Assembly (NCBI RefSeq): GCF_000243735.2
Contig: NZ_AHMP02000003.1
Coordinates: 3,740,001 to 3,804,000 of the forward strand
DNA from: Leptospira kmetyi serovar Malaysia str. Bejo-Iso9
GTDB taxonomy: Bacteria; Spirochaetota; Leptospiria; Leptospirales; Leptospiraceae
Direction: 5' to 3'
Length of the DNA: 64,000 bases
Below the pieces are notes generated by a model. It saw nothing but the letters and a program-made list of their open reading frames with translations, did no database searches and was not told the DNA's origin. The position numbers and the translations under genes were made by a program. Shown one piece after another: positions 54,577 to 64,000 of the stretch (the stretch's first letter is position 1; every line of letters starts with the position of its first letter).

Positions 54577-55500
54577 TTATGTATTTTGATGAATGATCTT
54601 TCCGGGCGAGAAGTCGAAATCGAAATCGCACCAAATTCCGAACTGAACCGGAACCGAGGTTCCTTTTAAACCGAAGTCGGCGACGAAAGGAAAATACGGA
54701 TTGTCCAAAAGATCCAAAACGTAATTCCCCTCAAGAAGACCGCCCTTGCGGAAATGAGTCACGTTGCTACTCGCTTCCACGATCGCCTGATAACAAGCCT
54801 GAGTCGGATTGGCCGCGTCCCTGAATTGTTTTAGAAACACCATTCCGAGTTCGGGAGAAAATAAAAAGTCGAGAAGATTGATCACAAGACCCATGCCGGG
54901 GATCGTAATCTTGGAAGGATCTCCGAAAAGAATCTCCGCAAACTTGTTTCCGATCGCCGAAAAATTATCGAAGGACTCTTTCTTTTGAGAACCTCCGGGA
55001 GGACAAGTCAAAGTGAACATCCGTTGGGAAATCGCCTGACGATCCTTGCCTCGGGGCGTGATCGCGTCCACGGAAAAGTATTCGGGAGGAACTTGAAGAG
55101 AAGGCATTTGAAAGTCGCCTTGAATTTTATGAAAACCGTATATTTCTCTTCCGGTCGCCATCGCTGTAGGAATGTCCACAAAAAGATAAGGTTGATAAAA
55201 ACGGATTCGAAGAGGATCCTTTGCGAAAAGAGGAATCCAAAAACCCACGTCGGTTTCTTCCACCCAACCGCAGTCGTTGCCCGGAACGAGATATTGTTGT
55301 TTGGCGAAGACAAGAAAAAATTTATCGGTAAACGCAGAGTAATGCGCGCTTCCGTTCGCGGGTCCGTTTAAGTCGCGATCGACGATCGATTGAATCGCAT
55401 TCCGGTTTCCTTCTATGCAAAAAGAATAAAATTCCACCTGCTTCATCTGATAAGGCGGAGGAAGTTCCTGTTCGCCGCCGCGAACAACGTAATTTGCCAT
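54577..55500 (-). CDS. Acetoacetate decarboxylase-fold protein
   Basis: AGGAG before the ATG at 55500 supports the start. The 307 residues have the family signature FVDIPTAMATGREIYGFHKIQGDF (first 20 shown in part; near 105-130), where the Lys may correspond to the Schiff-base Lys of acetoacetate decarboxylase, and the late strand GTSVPVQFGIWCDFDF. Family members decarboxylate beta-keto acids, or bind related keto compounds in secondary metabolism. It is probably cotranscribed with the FAD oxidoreductase that follows. A TTCAAGG-N11-CCTTGAA dyad in its leader (55522-55546) may be a regulatory site. Confidence 0.78.
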   Translation of the reverse strand: MANYVVRGGEQELPPPYQMKQVEFYSFCIEGNRNAIQSIVDRDLNGPANGSAHYSAFTDKFFLVFAKQQYLVPGNDCGWVEETDVGFWIPLFAKDPLRIRFYQPYLFVDIPTAMATGREIYGFHKIQGDFQMPSLQVPPEYFSVDAITPRGKDRQAISQRMFTLTCPPGGSQKKESFDNFSAIGNKFAEILFGDPSKITIPGMGLVINLLDFLFSPELGMVFLKQFRDAANPTQACYQAIVEASSNVTHFRKGGLLEGNYVLDLLDNPYFPFVADFGLKGTSVPVQFGIWCDFDFDFSPGKIIHQNT

Positions 55501-56119
55501 GCAATCTCCTATTTCTCGGGGTTCAAGGTTTCTTAGATTCCTTGAATATTGTAAATAATAAAATTACCGAATTCGGATGTTTATTTGGTTCTTTGTTCCC
55601 TTCTTTTGATTTTAAAAAGAAAAAAAGGAAGAATTCCGTTTTGAATTTTTCGATCCGATTTCGTCGGCGTGAAATCGAAAAAGAACGATCGAGCTGAGTA
55701 AAGAAAACGAGGTCGGCCTTCCGAGTCGGATTCGTCTCGGGGATTATATTTCCATTCTTTTATATTCTAAAAGAAAGGATTCGATCCGAATTACCATTCA
55801 ATCAAATTAGAATATAGGCATGTGATTCATTCAATTATGATTGAATCAAATTCGAAATCGATTTTATCGGAATTTTTCGAATCCTGTTTGTTTGTTTCGC
55901 ACGAGCGGGCGGAAAGATTTTACTTCCGAAGATCGATTCTACTTCTTCGCTTCCGAGTTCCCTAAGTTATACCGATATGATTTCGGACTTTACGCACGAT
56001 TATTTTGCGTATTCCGCTTGTGGAAATTCTCGGGCGCAAACCTCGGTTGTAGTCGTGTCTAAAGACTTGGATTGAAATTTTAAAACCGGTTCTTGGAGTT
56101 TAGGTTTCCGGAACCGGTT
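55501..56119. other. 619-bp intergenic region with two palindromes
   Basis: This spacer contains TTCAAGG/CCTTGAA (55522-55546) in the leader of the decarboxylase-fold gene, and a perfect ATTCAAT-TATG-ATTGAAT palindrome (55829-55846). At its right edge is the terminator of the membrane-protein gene. Short plus-strand ORFs at 55494-55697 and 55841-56062 have no ribosome-binding site and odd composition, so I do not call them genes. Nothing else is evident. Confidence 0.4.
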
Positions 56120-56122
56120 TTA
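56081..56122 (-). terminator. Terminator of the polytopic membrane protein gene
   Basis: TAAAACCGGTTC and GAACCGGTTTTA form a 12-bp perfect stem with an 18-base loop. It overlaps the stop codon of the minus-strand gene. On the minus strand TTTTAAAATTTC follows, and the structure could also act on the plus strand. Confidence 0.65.
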
Positions 56123-57844
56123 AAACTTTCTTCCCGTAAGCGTATGCCAGAGTTCGATCTCTTCAATTTTCTTTTTTCGAAACGTTCGAAATCGTTCTGG
56201 AAAAGCATCGTCCCAAATTAGAATTTTATAATTTTCGCAAGAAGATACAAAGGACGGCTCCCCGAATTCCAGTTTTAGAAGATCCTCGTCAAGTCCCGGA
56301 AGAACTGCGAAGTTGTACTCGCGTTCCGGAGTTTTTTTAAACCAATTCCAGGAATTCTGCCAATATTCGGGATGTAGATCCCGCATATAATTGTCGGCAC
56401 GGAGATTCGTTTTGGAAAAAATCCGGATTCTTCTGGAACTCCAAAAGTCGCTCATTCCTCTTCCGAGGCGGACTTTTTCGCGATCCGTGGAGATTCGGTC
56501 GAAACAAGCCGCTAAACCATCTTGATACAAAGCGGGTTTTAGATTTCCCCATAACAAAACGAGCAAAAATAAAAACAGAAAAACTACATAACAAAAGAAG
56601 AATATTCCTTTTTTATAATTCTTTGTGAGATCGAATAGGGAATCCGCAAGGAGCGGAATCCAAAAAAATAAAAAGGGAAGCAAATATCGAAGATGAATCC
56701 CTTCTGTTTGGGACATTCCGCTGAGTCCTCCGATCACGGCGATCCCGAACGTGGAAATCAAAACGCTCGCGATCAAAAAGAAGAATCGATCGTCCGCGTC
56801 GGAAAGAATTGTGGCGGTTTGCGCTCCTTCGGGCTTTTTTCCAAAAAAGAATTTTACGAACGTCAAAATCGGATACGAAATCAAAACAAAGGCGAACGAA
56901 AACGGGGAAGCCGTAAACTGAGATCGAATCGTAACCACGATCGGTTGAATCCAATTCCAAGAAGGGGTTCCCGAATAATAACCCGTGGGAATAAAAACGA
57001 AATCGGATTTGGTTAAAATTCGATACAAATACAAGCCGAGCAGAGCACAGAAGAACGGAACGCATAAACTCAAAACCGTAAATCGATTTCGATTCTTTCG
57101 AAGTTTGTCCAAAGATAAAAACAAAAAAGGCGCGTTAAAAAACAAAAGAAACAAGGGATCGGAAACGATCAGAAGGATCTGAAACGCTCCAAACAAAACC
57201 CAAAGATAAAAACGTCGCCTTTCGTTCGAGTTTGAAAAGAATTTCAAAGACGCAAAACTTACAAATCGGGTTTTGTATAAACCGCCTTCGAGGTTCGGAT
57301 TTCCATTCTCCGTATTTTCCGTAGATGGAGTCGACAAACGTTTCCACAAAGCGTAACAAAAAAGGGAAAACGAAAGGGCGCCGCCGTGTGCGGCAAATCC
57401 TAAAACCGGAAAAAAGTAGGAATGGATCGAAAATAGTATTAAAAAAGAAGAATATACGATCAGTATAATTTTGTTTAAATCGGTTTTTTGAAGTTCAGCA
57501 TTCTCGGTTTGAGTTTTTCGATGTCCGTTCGCAAAGTATAAAACCGCAAACAACAAAAACAAAACCTGAAAGACATACGCGCCGTAAACGGCGATCAAAG
57601 AATCCGAAACTAAGGCGCGGATCAAAAAGTAAACCGCAATATCCGGAAAAAAAAAGGGGGAGGGCGTAAGGCTCCAACCGTAAAGAGGATTTCCGTCCGT
57701 AATCAAATCCTGATACAAAACGGCGGGATACAAATTGTCCGCATTGAATGCGAGCGAGGCAATGCGGGGATTGTTGTTCAATGAAATCAGAAAAACGAAA
57801 AGAGAAAGGAGTAAAAGGATCGTTTCTTTTACGTAATTCTTCAT
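56120..57844 (-). CDS. Polytopic membrane protein, glycosyltransferase-C-like topology
   Basis: The 574 residues have about 11 membrane helices and end in a soluble domain of about 120 residues. A large early loop (NADNLYPAVLYQDLITDGNPLYGW) contains Asp residues where GT-C transferases have their catalytic acid, and mid-protein FIPTGYYSGTPSWNWIQPIV is another external loop. This suggests a lipid-linked sugar transferase, but sequence recognition is weak and a transporter-like role cannot be excluded. Monocistronic; a strong hairpin overlaps its stop. The first helix is MKNYVKETILLLLSLFVFLI. Confidence 0.55.
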   Translation of the reverse strand: MKNYVKETILLLLSLFVFLISLNNNPRIASLAFNADNLYPAVLYQDLITDGNPLYGWSLTPSPFFFPDIAVYFLIRALVSDSLIAVYGAYVFQVLFLLFAVLYFANGHRKTQTENAELQKTDLNKIILIVYSSFLILFSIHSYFFPVLGFAAHGGALSFSLFCYALWKRLSTPSTENTENGNPNLEGGLYKTRFVSFASLKFFSNSNERRRFYLWVLFGAFQILLIVSDPLFLLFFNAPFLFLSLDKLRKNRNRFTVLSLCVPFFCALLGLYLYRILTKSDFVFIPTGYYSGTPSWNWIQPIVVTIRSQFTASPFSFAFVLISYPILTFVKFFFGKKPEGAQTATILSDADDRFFFLIASVLISTFGIAVIGGLSGMSQTEGIHLRYLLPFLFFWIPLLADSLFDLTKNYKKGIFFFCYVVFLFLFLLVLLWGNLKPALYQDGLAACFDRISTDREKVRLGRGMSDFWSSRRIRIFSKTNLRADNYMRDLHPEYWQNSWNWFKKTPEREYNFAVLPGLDEDLLKLEFGEPSFVSSCENYKILIWDDAFPERFRTFRKKKIEEIELWHTLTGRKF

Positions 57845-57966
57845 AGGACGAAATTCGATTTAGAGTGAATCCGCAAACACGGAAGTGTAAAGTATTTTTT
57901 GAGGATTTAAAAAATCGGAAAGTAGGTTGGAAAGCGGATCGATCAAAACCGGAAGAACAAACAAAA

Positions 57967-57990
57967 AAAGCGGACCTCGAAGTCCGCTTT
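57967..57990 (-). terminator. Rho-independent terminator after the 58019 lipoprotein gene
   Basis: AAAGCGGAC and GTCCGCTTT form a 9-bp stem with a six-base loop. On the minus strand the stem runs into seven T residues. It ends the two-gene operon at 58019-60014. Confidence 0.82.
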
Positions 57991-58018
57991 TCGTACATTC
58001 AATTTTGATTGTATAGAA

Positions 58019-59128
58019 TCAGTTCGGCTGAACGTTCGCCGCCGGTTTGGTCGGATTGGAAGGAGTTGTTGTCGTAGGCGCCGGAGTTATAACCGGTTCC
58101 TTATCGACGACGGTGATTCCGTTTTTCTTATCCACGGTTCCGCCTTCCACCATAACTTGAAGGGAACGAAGCCCCGGCTTGTTGCTCGCCAACCATTTCT
58201 GAAAGTTGGAAATTTTTTGAACACAATAGTGAAATCCTCTGTCCGTGGAAATCTCGGAACCCGGGGACCAAGGAAAAAGATCCCTGCGAACGGAAATCGT
58301 TCTCACCACGAGGGACTTCTCGTCCACCGGAAGGTTGAGAATCGAATTCTTAAATTCCTGAGGATAAGCGAAGTATTCTTCCGCGTTGCTGAAGTAGATG
58401 ATGCCCAGTTTGTGACCGGCTTTTTTCAAAGTGTTTCCGATTCCGGTTAACGTGGTGTTTCCGAGAAGATTTCCTCGAACCGGAAAAATTCTCCCCTCGA
58501 CCGCGAGCTTTCGGATATAAGCGTATTGCGCGTCGTCGGTTTGAAACATTCCGTAATTGTATTTTTTGGAAAGCATCAGATTGGTTCTATGACGTTTGCG
58601 GATAAACGGAGAAGCTTGTTTGTAAACCTTCTTGTAAACTTCGGGATCGGGAAGAGAAGTCTGGATCAACTCGAGCGCTTCTTTTTCTCCTTCCTTTCCC
58701 CAAAGACGGATGAAGTCCTCTTTCTTTTCTCCCGTTTTCAAAAAGAGAATGGTGATCGTGTTTGCGTGAACCACGATCTGAGTGAAGTCCATGAGATAAA
58801 TAAAATCCGATTTCGCCCAAGCCGCGATCGTAAGATTCTGTTCCGAACCGACGCCGACATAGGCGTTGCCCACGTTTTGAACGTGAGGAATGAGAAGATC
58901 CAAACGGTCTTCATTGGAAACGGTGGTATCGCCTACGTCCCATTTGGTGGGAACGAGAATTTCCTGCGGGGTTTCCTTGAGAATTCCGAGTTTGGAAACG
59001 AGATCCTCTTCGCTTAACGCGGAACGGCTTTGGCTTTCCTTGATCTTTTCGGAACCCGAGCAGAACGAAAAACCGAGAACGAGAAACGTAAGAATAAAAT
59101 AAATTCCTAATTTAGAATTGTTGAACAT
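58019..59128 (-). CDS. Lipoprotein with a conserved domain of unknown function
   Basis: The ATG at 59128 (MFNNSKLGIYF), one base after the stop of the upstream gene, gives a signal peptide ending GFSFC. Lipobox Cys is near residue 22. The central part has RTNLMLSKKYNYGMFQTDDA, LAVEGRIFPVRGNLLG, and LGIIYFSNAEEYF, then a strand with SLVVRTISVRR. This resembles a bacterial family I recall as related to SAM-dependent methyltransferases but without known activity. The C-terminus is a Pro/Thr-rich tail. It is cotranscribed with the FGE-fold protein and ends at a strong terminator. Confidence 0.68.
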   Translation of the reverse strand: MFNNSKLGIYFILTFLVLGFSFCSGSEKIKESQSRSALSEEDLVSKLGILKETPQEILVPTKWDVGDTTVSNEDRLDLLIPHVQNVGNAYVGVGSEQNLTIAAWAKSDFIYLMDFTQIVVHANTITILFLKTGEKKEDFIRLWGKEGEKEALELIQTSLPDPEVYKKVYKQASPFIRKRHRTNLMLSKKYNYGMFQTDDAQYAYIRKLAVEGRIFPVRGNLLGNTTLTGIGNTLKKAGHKLGIIYFSNAEEYFAYPQEFKNSILNLPVDEKSLVVRTISVRRDLFPWSPGSEISTDRGFHYCVQKISNFQKWLASNKPGLRSLQVMVEGGTVDKKNGITVVDKEPVITPAPTTTTPSNPTKPAANVQPN

Positions 59129-59129
59129 G

Positions 59130-60014
59130 TTATTTGTTTGCATCCTTTGCGCAACGGAATCCGAAGTGATGGTATTCCGGAAAATTTTCTGGGATATGGG
59201 CTCTTCTTTTGGAACCTCTCGCATAACTTGCGGGCCACCACCACGAACCGCTTTTTAAAACCTTTTTCGTATGACCCGGACAGACATCCTTACCGTCGCA
59301 AGGCCCTTTCGGATCCTTTCCTCTGCAAGATTCTCCGCAGGCTTTGAAGGAAGGGGAATACCAATCGGCGGTCCATTCCCAGGAATTTCCGGCCATATCA
59401 TACAAGCCGTACACTCCGGGCGCTCTGGTCCCGACGTTTGCGGTCGGCATCAAATGCGGTTTCTCCGTTTTTTTGGAGACACATCCCTTGACGTCGCCGA
59501 CTTCGATGATCGCTCTTTCGCAGGTGGCGGGTTCGTTTCCCCAAGGATATAAATTTCCGTTGGTTCCTCTCGCGGCTTTTTCCCATTCGGCTTCGGTGGG
59601 AAGTCGTTTACCGGCCCATTCGCAGAATTCTTTGGCGGTGTACCAGCTGATTCCCGCGGCGGGTTGTTGGCGTCCCAAGTACGGTTTACCATAACGTGGT
59701 CCGATGTAATTGCACTTTCCCGTTTTTAAACATTCCTGACATTTGCCTGCGTTCTTGCACTTGTCGAATTCTTCGTTCGTGACTTCGTATGTGTCCATGT
59801 AGAAGTCGCTGACGTAAACCTTCTCTTCTGGCTTTTCATCCGCTTCGTGTGTGTTGCTTCCTCGGATGAATTCTCCGGCGGGAATACATTTCATACCGGC
59901 GATTTCCTTGCCTCCGCACGCGGAGGAATCGGCGAGAAGTTTGCACATACATCCTAAGCAAATCGCCGAAATCGCGGCGGTCCAAAGAAGAATGTTCCGA
60001 ATTTTCGATATCAT
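59130..60014 (-). CDS. FGE/SUMF1-fold protein lacking the FGE active-site cysteines
   Basis: The AGGAA site supports the ATG at 60014. A hydrophobic leader (ILLWTAAISAICLGC) could be cut by either signal peptidase. The FGE-sulfatase fold follows: MKCIPAGEFIRGS, VSDFYMDTYEVTNEEF, GISWYTAKEFCEWAGKRLPTEAEWEKAARG, YPWGN, and VYGLYDMAGNSWEWTADWY. At the place where formylglycine-generating enzymes have RGGSFLCHxSYCxRYR, this protein has SGSWWWPASYARGSKRR, with both cysteines gone. It is therefore not a formylglycine-generating enzyme. A Cys-rich insert CKNAGKCQECLKTGKC is present. It starts the operon with the 58019 lipoprotein. Confidence 0.85.
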   Translation of the reverse strand: MISKIRNILLWTAAISAICLGCMCKLLADSSACGGKEIAGMKCIPAGEFIRGSNTHEADEKPEEKVYVSDFYMDTYEVTNEEFDKCKNAGKCQECLKTGKCNYIGPRYGKPYLGRQQPAAGISWYTAKEFCEWAGKRLPTEAEWEKAARGTNGNLYPWGNEPATCERAIIEVGDVKGCVSKKTEKPHLMPTANVGTRAPGVYGLYDMAGNSWEWTADWYSPSFKACGESCRGKDPKGPCDGKDVCPGHTKKVLKSGSWWWPASYARGSKRRAHIPENFPEYHHFGFRCAKDANK

Positions 60015-60091
60015 GAAAGGGTTCCTGTTCTAAAGGATTCCCGATTTGAAAAGAATCTTTTAGGATGAGGATAGACTGAAAAAGGAAACGG

Positions 60092-60126
<35 letters not shown>

Positions 60127-60166
60127 GTAGCGATCGGGACAAACTAGTTCCGATCATTTAAAAAGA

Positions 60167-61693
<1,527 letters not shown>

Positions 61694-61694
61694 T

Positions 61695-62588
61695 ATGTTT
61701 CGCATCGGACAATTCGGAAACGAAGCCTATCTCATACTTTGCACTCTGATCTGGGGCGGAACGTTTACGATGACGATCTTCGGACTTCGCGACACGTCTC
61801 CGTCGATCTTTTTGGGACTTCGATTCGGGATCGCGAGTCTGATCTTTCTTCCGTTCGCATGGAAAGAATTCAAAAAGGGCAAAGTATGGTATCCCGGCGC
61901 GTTTCTCCTCGGAATGTTTTTGTATCTCGGGTTCGCCTGCGAAACGGTGGGATTAAAGACGACGACGGCCACAAAGTCCTCTTTTTTAATCGGAACGTTA
62001 GTCGTCATTACTCCGTTTTTGGAGGCTCTTTTTAAACGGAGAATGCCCGCAAAAGGAAATCTTTTCGGAGCCGCCGTGGTTTTTACGGGAATCAGTCTGA
62101 TTTTTTTGGGAGAAATCGGAAGGGAAGGTTCCTTTCAAATCGCGAGCGGGGATTGGATCACGCTCGGAGGAGCGCTTTTCTTTTCCTTGTATATCATCCA
62201 AATGGATCGAATGGGTTCGAACGTTCCGATCCGAGTTTCGGTTTTTTATCAATCCTTTGTCGCGGGTTTTTTCGCCTTGGTTTCGGTGATCGTTTTGCAC
62301 GAAACCGGAATCGAAGAGGCGAAGTTGAATCCGAGTATGAGATTGATTCCCGGCGTATTGTATAACGCGCTTTTGGCCTCCGTGCTTACCACGTTTCTAC
62401 AGACGAAGTATCAACACCACGTTTCACCCACAAGAGTAGGAATCATCTTTTCACTCGAACCGGTGTTTTCCTCCATCATCGCCTATGGAATGTTAGGCGA
62501 ATCGTCGGGACCGATTCGGATCGCGGGTTGTGCGATCGTATTTTGCGGTTTGATCTTGGCGGAATTGACCGGCAAAGAGCGTGAATAA
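61695..62588 (+). CDS. DMT-superfamily transporter (EamA family)
   Basis: The 297 residues form ten membrane helices in two five-helix repeats (EamA domains), with [19 protein letters not shown] at the N-terminus and the typical [22 protein letters not shown] in the second half. The family exports amino acids, nucleosides or drugs. It starts one base after the carboxypeptidase stop, so both are cotranscribed. Export or import of the peptidase product is possible, but specificity cannot be read from the sequence. Confidence 0.9.
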   Translation: MFRIGQFGNEAYLILCTLIWGGTFTMTIFGLRDTSPSIFLGLRFGIASLIFLPFAWKEFKKGKVWYPGAFLLGMFLYLGFACETVGLKTTTATKSSFLIGTLVVITPFLEALFKRRMPAKGNLFGAAVVFTGISLIFLGEIGREGSFQIASGDWITLGGALFFSLYIIQMDRMGSNVPIRVSVFYQSFVAGFFALVSVIVLHETGIEEAKLNPSMRLIPGVLYNALLASVLTTFLQTKYQHHVSPTRVGIIFSLEPVFSSIIAYGMLGESSGPIRIAGCAIVFCGLILAELTGKERE

Positions 62589-62856
62589 GTCGCATTTTTT
62601 GGAATCGTTTGTCGGAACAATTAAGAATTTATGCTTGTTATAATTCGACATTCGATCTCCGGCCGGATTCATGATTCCGGACAAAAAAACGATTTTGATT
62701 TATAGTTCATTAGAAATATTGAATCTTCTACGCGCTTCCTTTCCGTTTGTTCCGATTTAAAAAGAACGTAAAAATCAAAAAAGACTTGTTATAGAATCAG
62801 ATTTCAAACCGGATGTTCGCTTGCAAAAACGGGCAAATCCATCCTTAGGACGCAAT

Positions 62857-64000
62857 ATGATTCGCAACTTCATCTATCAAAAAGGAAGATCGGAAAAATT
62901 CTTTACGATCGAGATCGCTTCCGATTCCAAATCGTTTACGATTCTTCAAGGACAAAGATACGGAGACGCGAAAAAACCGGAAAAGGAAACCTTCGCATCC
63001 AAAGAACTTTGCAAGAAAAAAACGGAAACTCTCGTAAAGGCAAAACTCAAGGAAGGTTACGAAGAAATTCCTCTCGGAATCAAAAACGTAAACCCATTCG
63101 ATCTCAAGATTCTCGCGGACGCCAAAAAGCAAAAGAGCGAAAAACTCAAGATCGACGTAAATCAATCCGTGGATCTGATGAACGAGATTCTCGGCTTGGA
63201 GTTTTTGGAAGATTTAGAAATTCATAATGTATCCGAGATCCCGGATCGTTTGGGCTCGTTGAAAAACCTGAACGACCTCGAAATCCGAGAAAGTAAGAAT
63301 TTGAAAACGATTCCTTCTTCCTTGGGAGAATTGACCTCGTTGACAAGACTTACGATCGAACGCACCGGAATTTCGACTCTTCCCGATTCTTTGGCCAATC
63401 TAAAAAATCTCACCAATCTTTACGTTCAACACAACGAAAAACTCGAGGGACTTCCGGATTGTATCGGTTCCTTACAATCGTTAAAACTTCTCTGGGCGTC
63501 CTACAACCGGGAAGGAGAGGATAAAAAAGGAAAACGTCCATTAGGAATTTCGAATGCGATCGGAAATCTGGAAAATTTGGACGAGTTGAATCTTTGTTCG
63601 AACGGACTTTCCGAATTGCCGCCCGGTTTGGCCAAACTAAAAAATCTGACCGAACTCGAACTGAACTTCAACGTATTTAAAAATATTCCAGAATGTATCT
63701 TCGAAATGGAGAATCTGGAAGTGCTTCAGATGATCTATTGTCCGATCCGTTCGATTCCGAAGGACTTTACCAAACTTGAAAATCTTTCCCGCATCGAACT
63801 CGAAGGGCACGAGATCAAAAACGTTCCCGAAGAAATTCTGGAGGAGGGAGTGGAAGCGATCCGGGAATTTTTGAACGATTCTCCCGAAAAAAAAGAAACG
63901 AGGTTGATCGTCTCCGAAGGCGAAGATCTCAAACGAAGTTTGGAATCGCACAAGGACGCTCTCGATAAATTTTATCGCGCCGTAAAAGGGAAAATGTATC
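62857..64000 (+). CDS. WGR-like/leucine-rich-repeat protein (3' end outside window)
   Basis: The ATG at 62857 has AGGA six bases upstream. The first 75 residues look like a WGR domain (FTIEIASDSKSFTILQGQRY...FASKELCKKKTETLVKAKL). From about 110 on there are nine or more leucine-rich repeats of about 23 residues with the LxxLxxLxIxxNxLxxLPxxL pattern (for example LDELNLCSNGLSELPPGLAK). No signal peptide is visible, so it is cytoplasmic or exported by another route. The WGR+LRR combination is widespread in Leptospira. The frame remains open at 64000. Confidence 0.85.
   Translation, partial: MIRNFIYQKGRSEKFFTIEIASDSKSFTILQGQRYGDAKKPEKETFASKELCKKKTETLVKAKLKEGYEEIPLGIKNVNPFDLKILADAKKQKSEKLKIDVNQSVDLMNEILGLEFLEDLEIHNVSEIPDRLGSLKNLNDLEIRESKNLKTIPSSLGELTSLTRLTIERTGISTLPDSLANLKNLTNLYVQHNEKLEGLPDCIGSLQSLKLLWASYNREGEDKKGKRPLGISNAIGNLENLDELNLCSNGLSELPPGLAKLKNLTELELNFNVFKNIPECIFEMENLEVLQMIYCPIRSIPKDFTKLENLSRIELEGHEIKNVPEEILEEGVEAIREFLNDSPEKKETRLIVSEGEDLKRSLESHKDALDKFYRAVKGKMY

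Noticed and set aside
55841..56062. Plus-strand ORF of 73 residues
   Set aside because: No ribosome-binding site, overlaps a palindrome, amino-acid make-up unlike neighbouring proteins.
62650..62700. CCGGA/TCCGG hairpin upstream of the WGR/LRR gene considered as terminator of the DMT gene
   Set aside because: The stem is only 5 bp and is followed by A residues on the plus strand, so it does not qualify.

Overview
The window looks like chromosomal DNA of a spirochaete, most probably a Leptospira of the pathogenic clade. The evidence is a FlaA-type flagellar sheath protein, Ig-like repeats of the kind found in the Leptospira OmpL47 family, many short-lipobox lipoproteins and small outer-membrane barrel proteins, tandem PerR-type boxes in front of a di-heme peroxidase, and a complete kdpFABCDE locus. 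The species is not assigned. I see no rRNA, tRNA, CRISPR array, insertion sequence, prophage or origin. Coding density is high, and most ordinary genes are easily recognised.

Layout. 1-6.3 kb: a hybrid histidine kinase (cut by the left edge) and a divergent membrane histidine kinase. 6.3-10.1 kb: a FlaA-like protein, an Ig-like repeat exported protein, ComF-type phosphoribosyltransferase and DNA polymerase IV. 10.1-13.1 kb (minus): an ECF sigma factor, a FecR-type membrane regulator and a barrel-like protein in one operon. 13.1-14.7 kb: two hairpins and a lipoprotein. 14.9-20.0 kb (minus): a barrel-like protein, MnmC and RecQ in one tight operon. 20.1-25.2 kb (plus): DusA, a 7TM PP2C-type phosphatase, a metallo-beta-lactamase fold enzyme and a lipoprotein cytochrome c peroxidase behind two perfect PerR-like palindromes. 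25.2-25.7 kb: a repeat-rich spacer. 25.7-28.2 kb: a citrate-synthase homologue that has lost two catalytic residues, divergent from a membrane-anchored AraC regulator.

28.3-36.0 kb: an M24 peptidase, a ferritin-like metal hydrolase overlapping an SDR oxidoreductase, two epoxide-hydrolase-like paralogues, a barrel-like protein, an NlpC/P60 peptidase and a DUF445 protein. 36.1-39.2 kb: RlmK, an EAL-domain protein and another barrel-like protein. 39.2-47.0 kb (minus): the six-gene high-affinity potassium system kdpFABCDE, including a 29-residue KdpF. 47.1-55.5 kb (minus): a 1736-residue pseudokinase-ATPase-GAF-PP2C signalling protein, then a FAD oxidoreductase with an acetoacetate-decarboxylase-fold partner. 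56.1-60.0 kb (minus): a polytopic membrane protein, an exported lipoprotein and an FGE-fold protein without the FGE active-site cysteines. 60.1-64.0 kb (plus): an M14 carboxypeptidase lipoprotein, a DMT exporter and a WGR/leucine-rich-repeat protein cut by the right edge.

Themes: the window is rich in signal transduction (four sensor kinases or pseudokinases, two PP2C outputs, an ECF system, an EAL protein and a membrane AraC regulator) and in envelope proteins. The best candidates for new biology are the catalytically altered citrate synthase with its membrane regulator, the sigma/FecR/barrel operon whose last two products share a small domain, the FAD/decarboxylase-fold pair, and the cysteine-less FGE-like protein next to an unusual lipoprotein.
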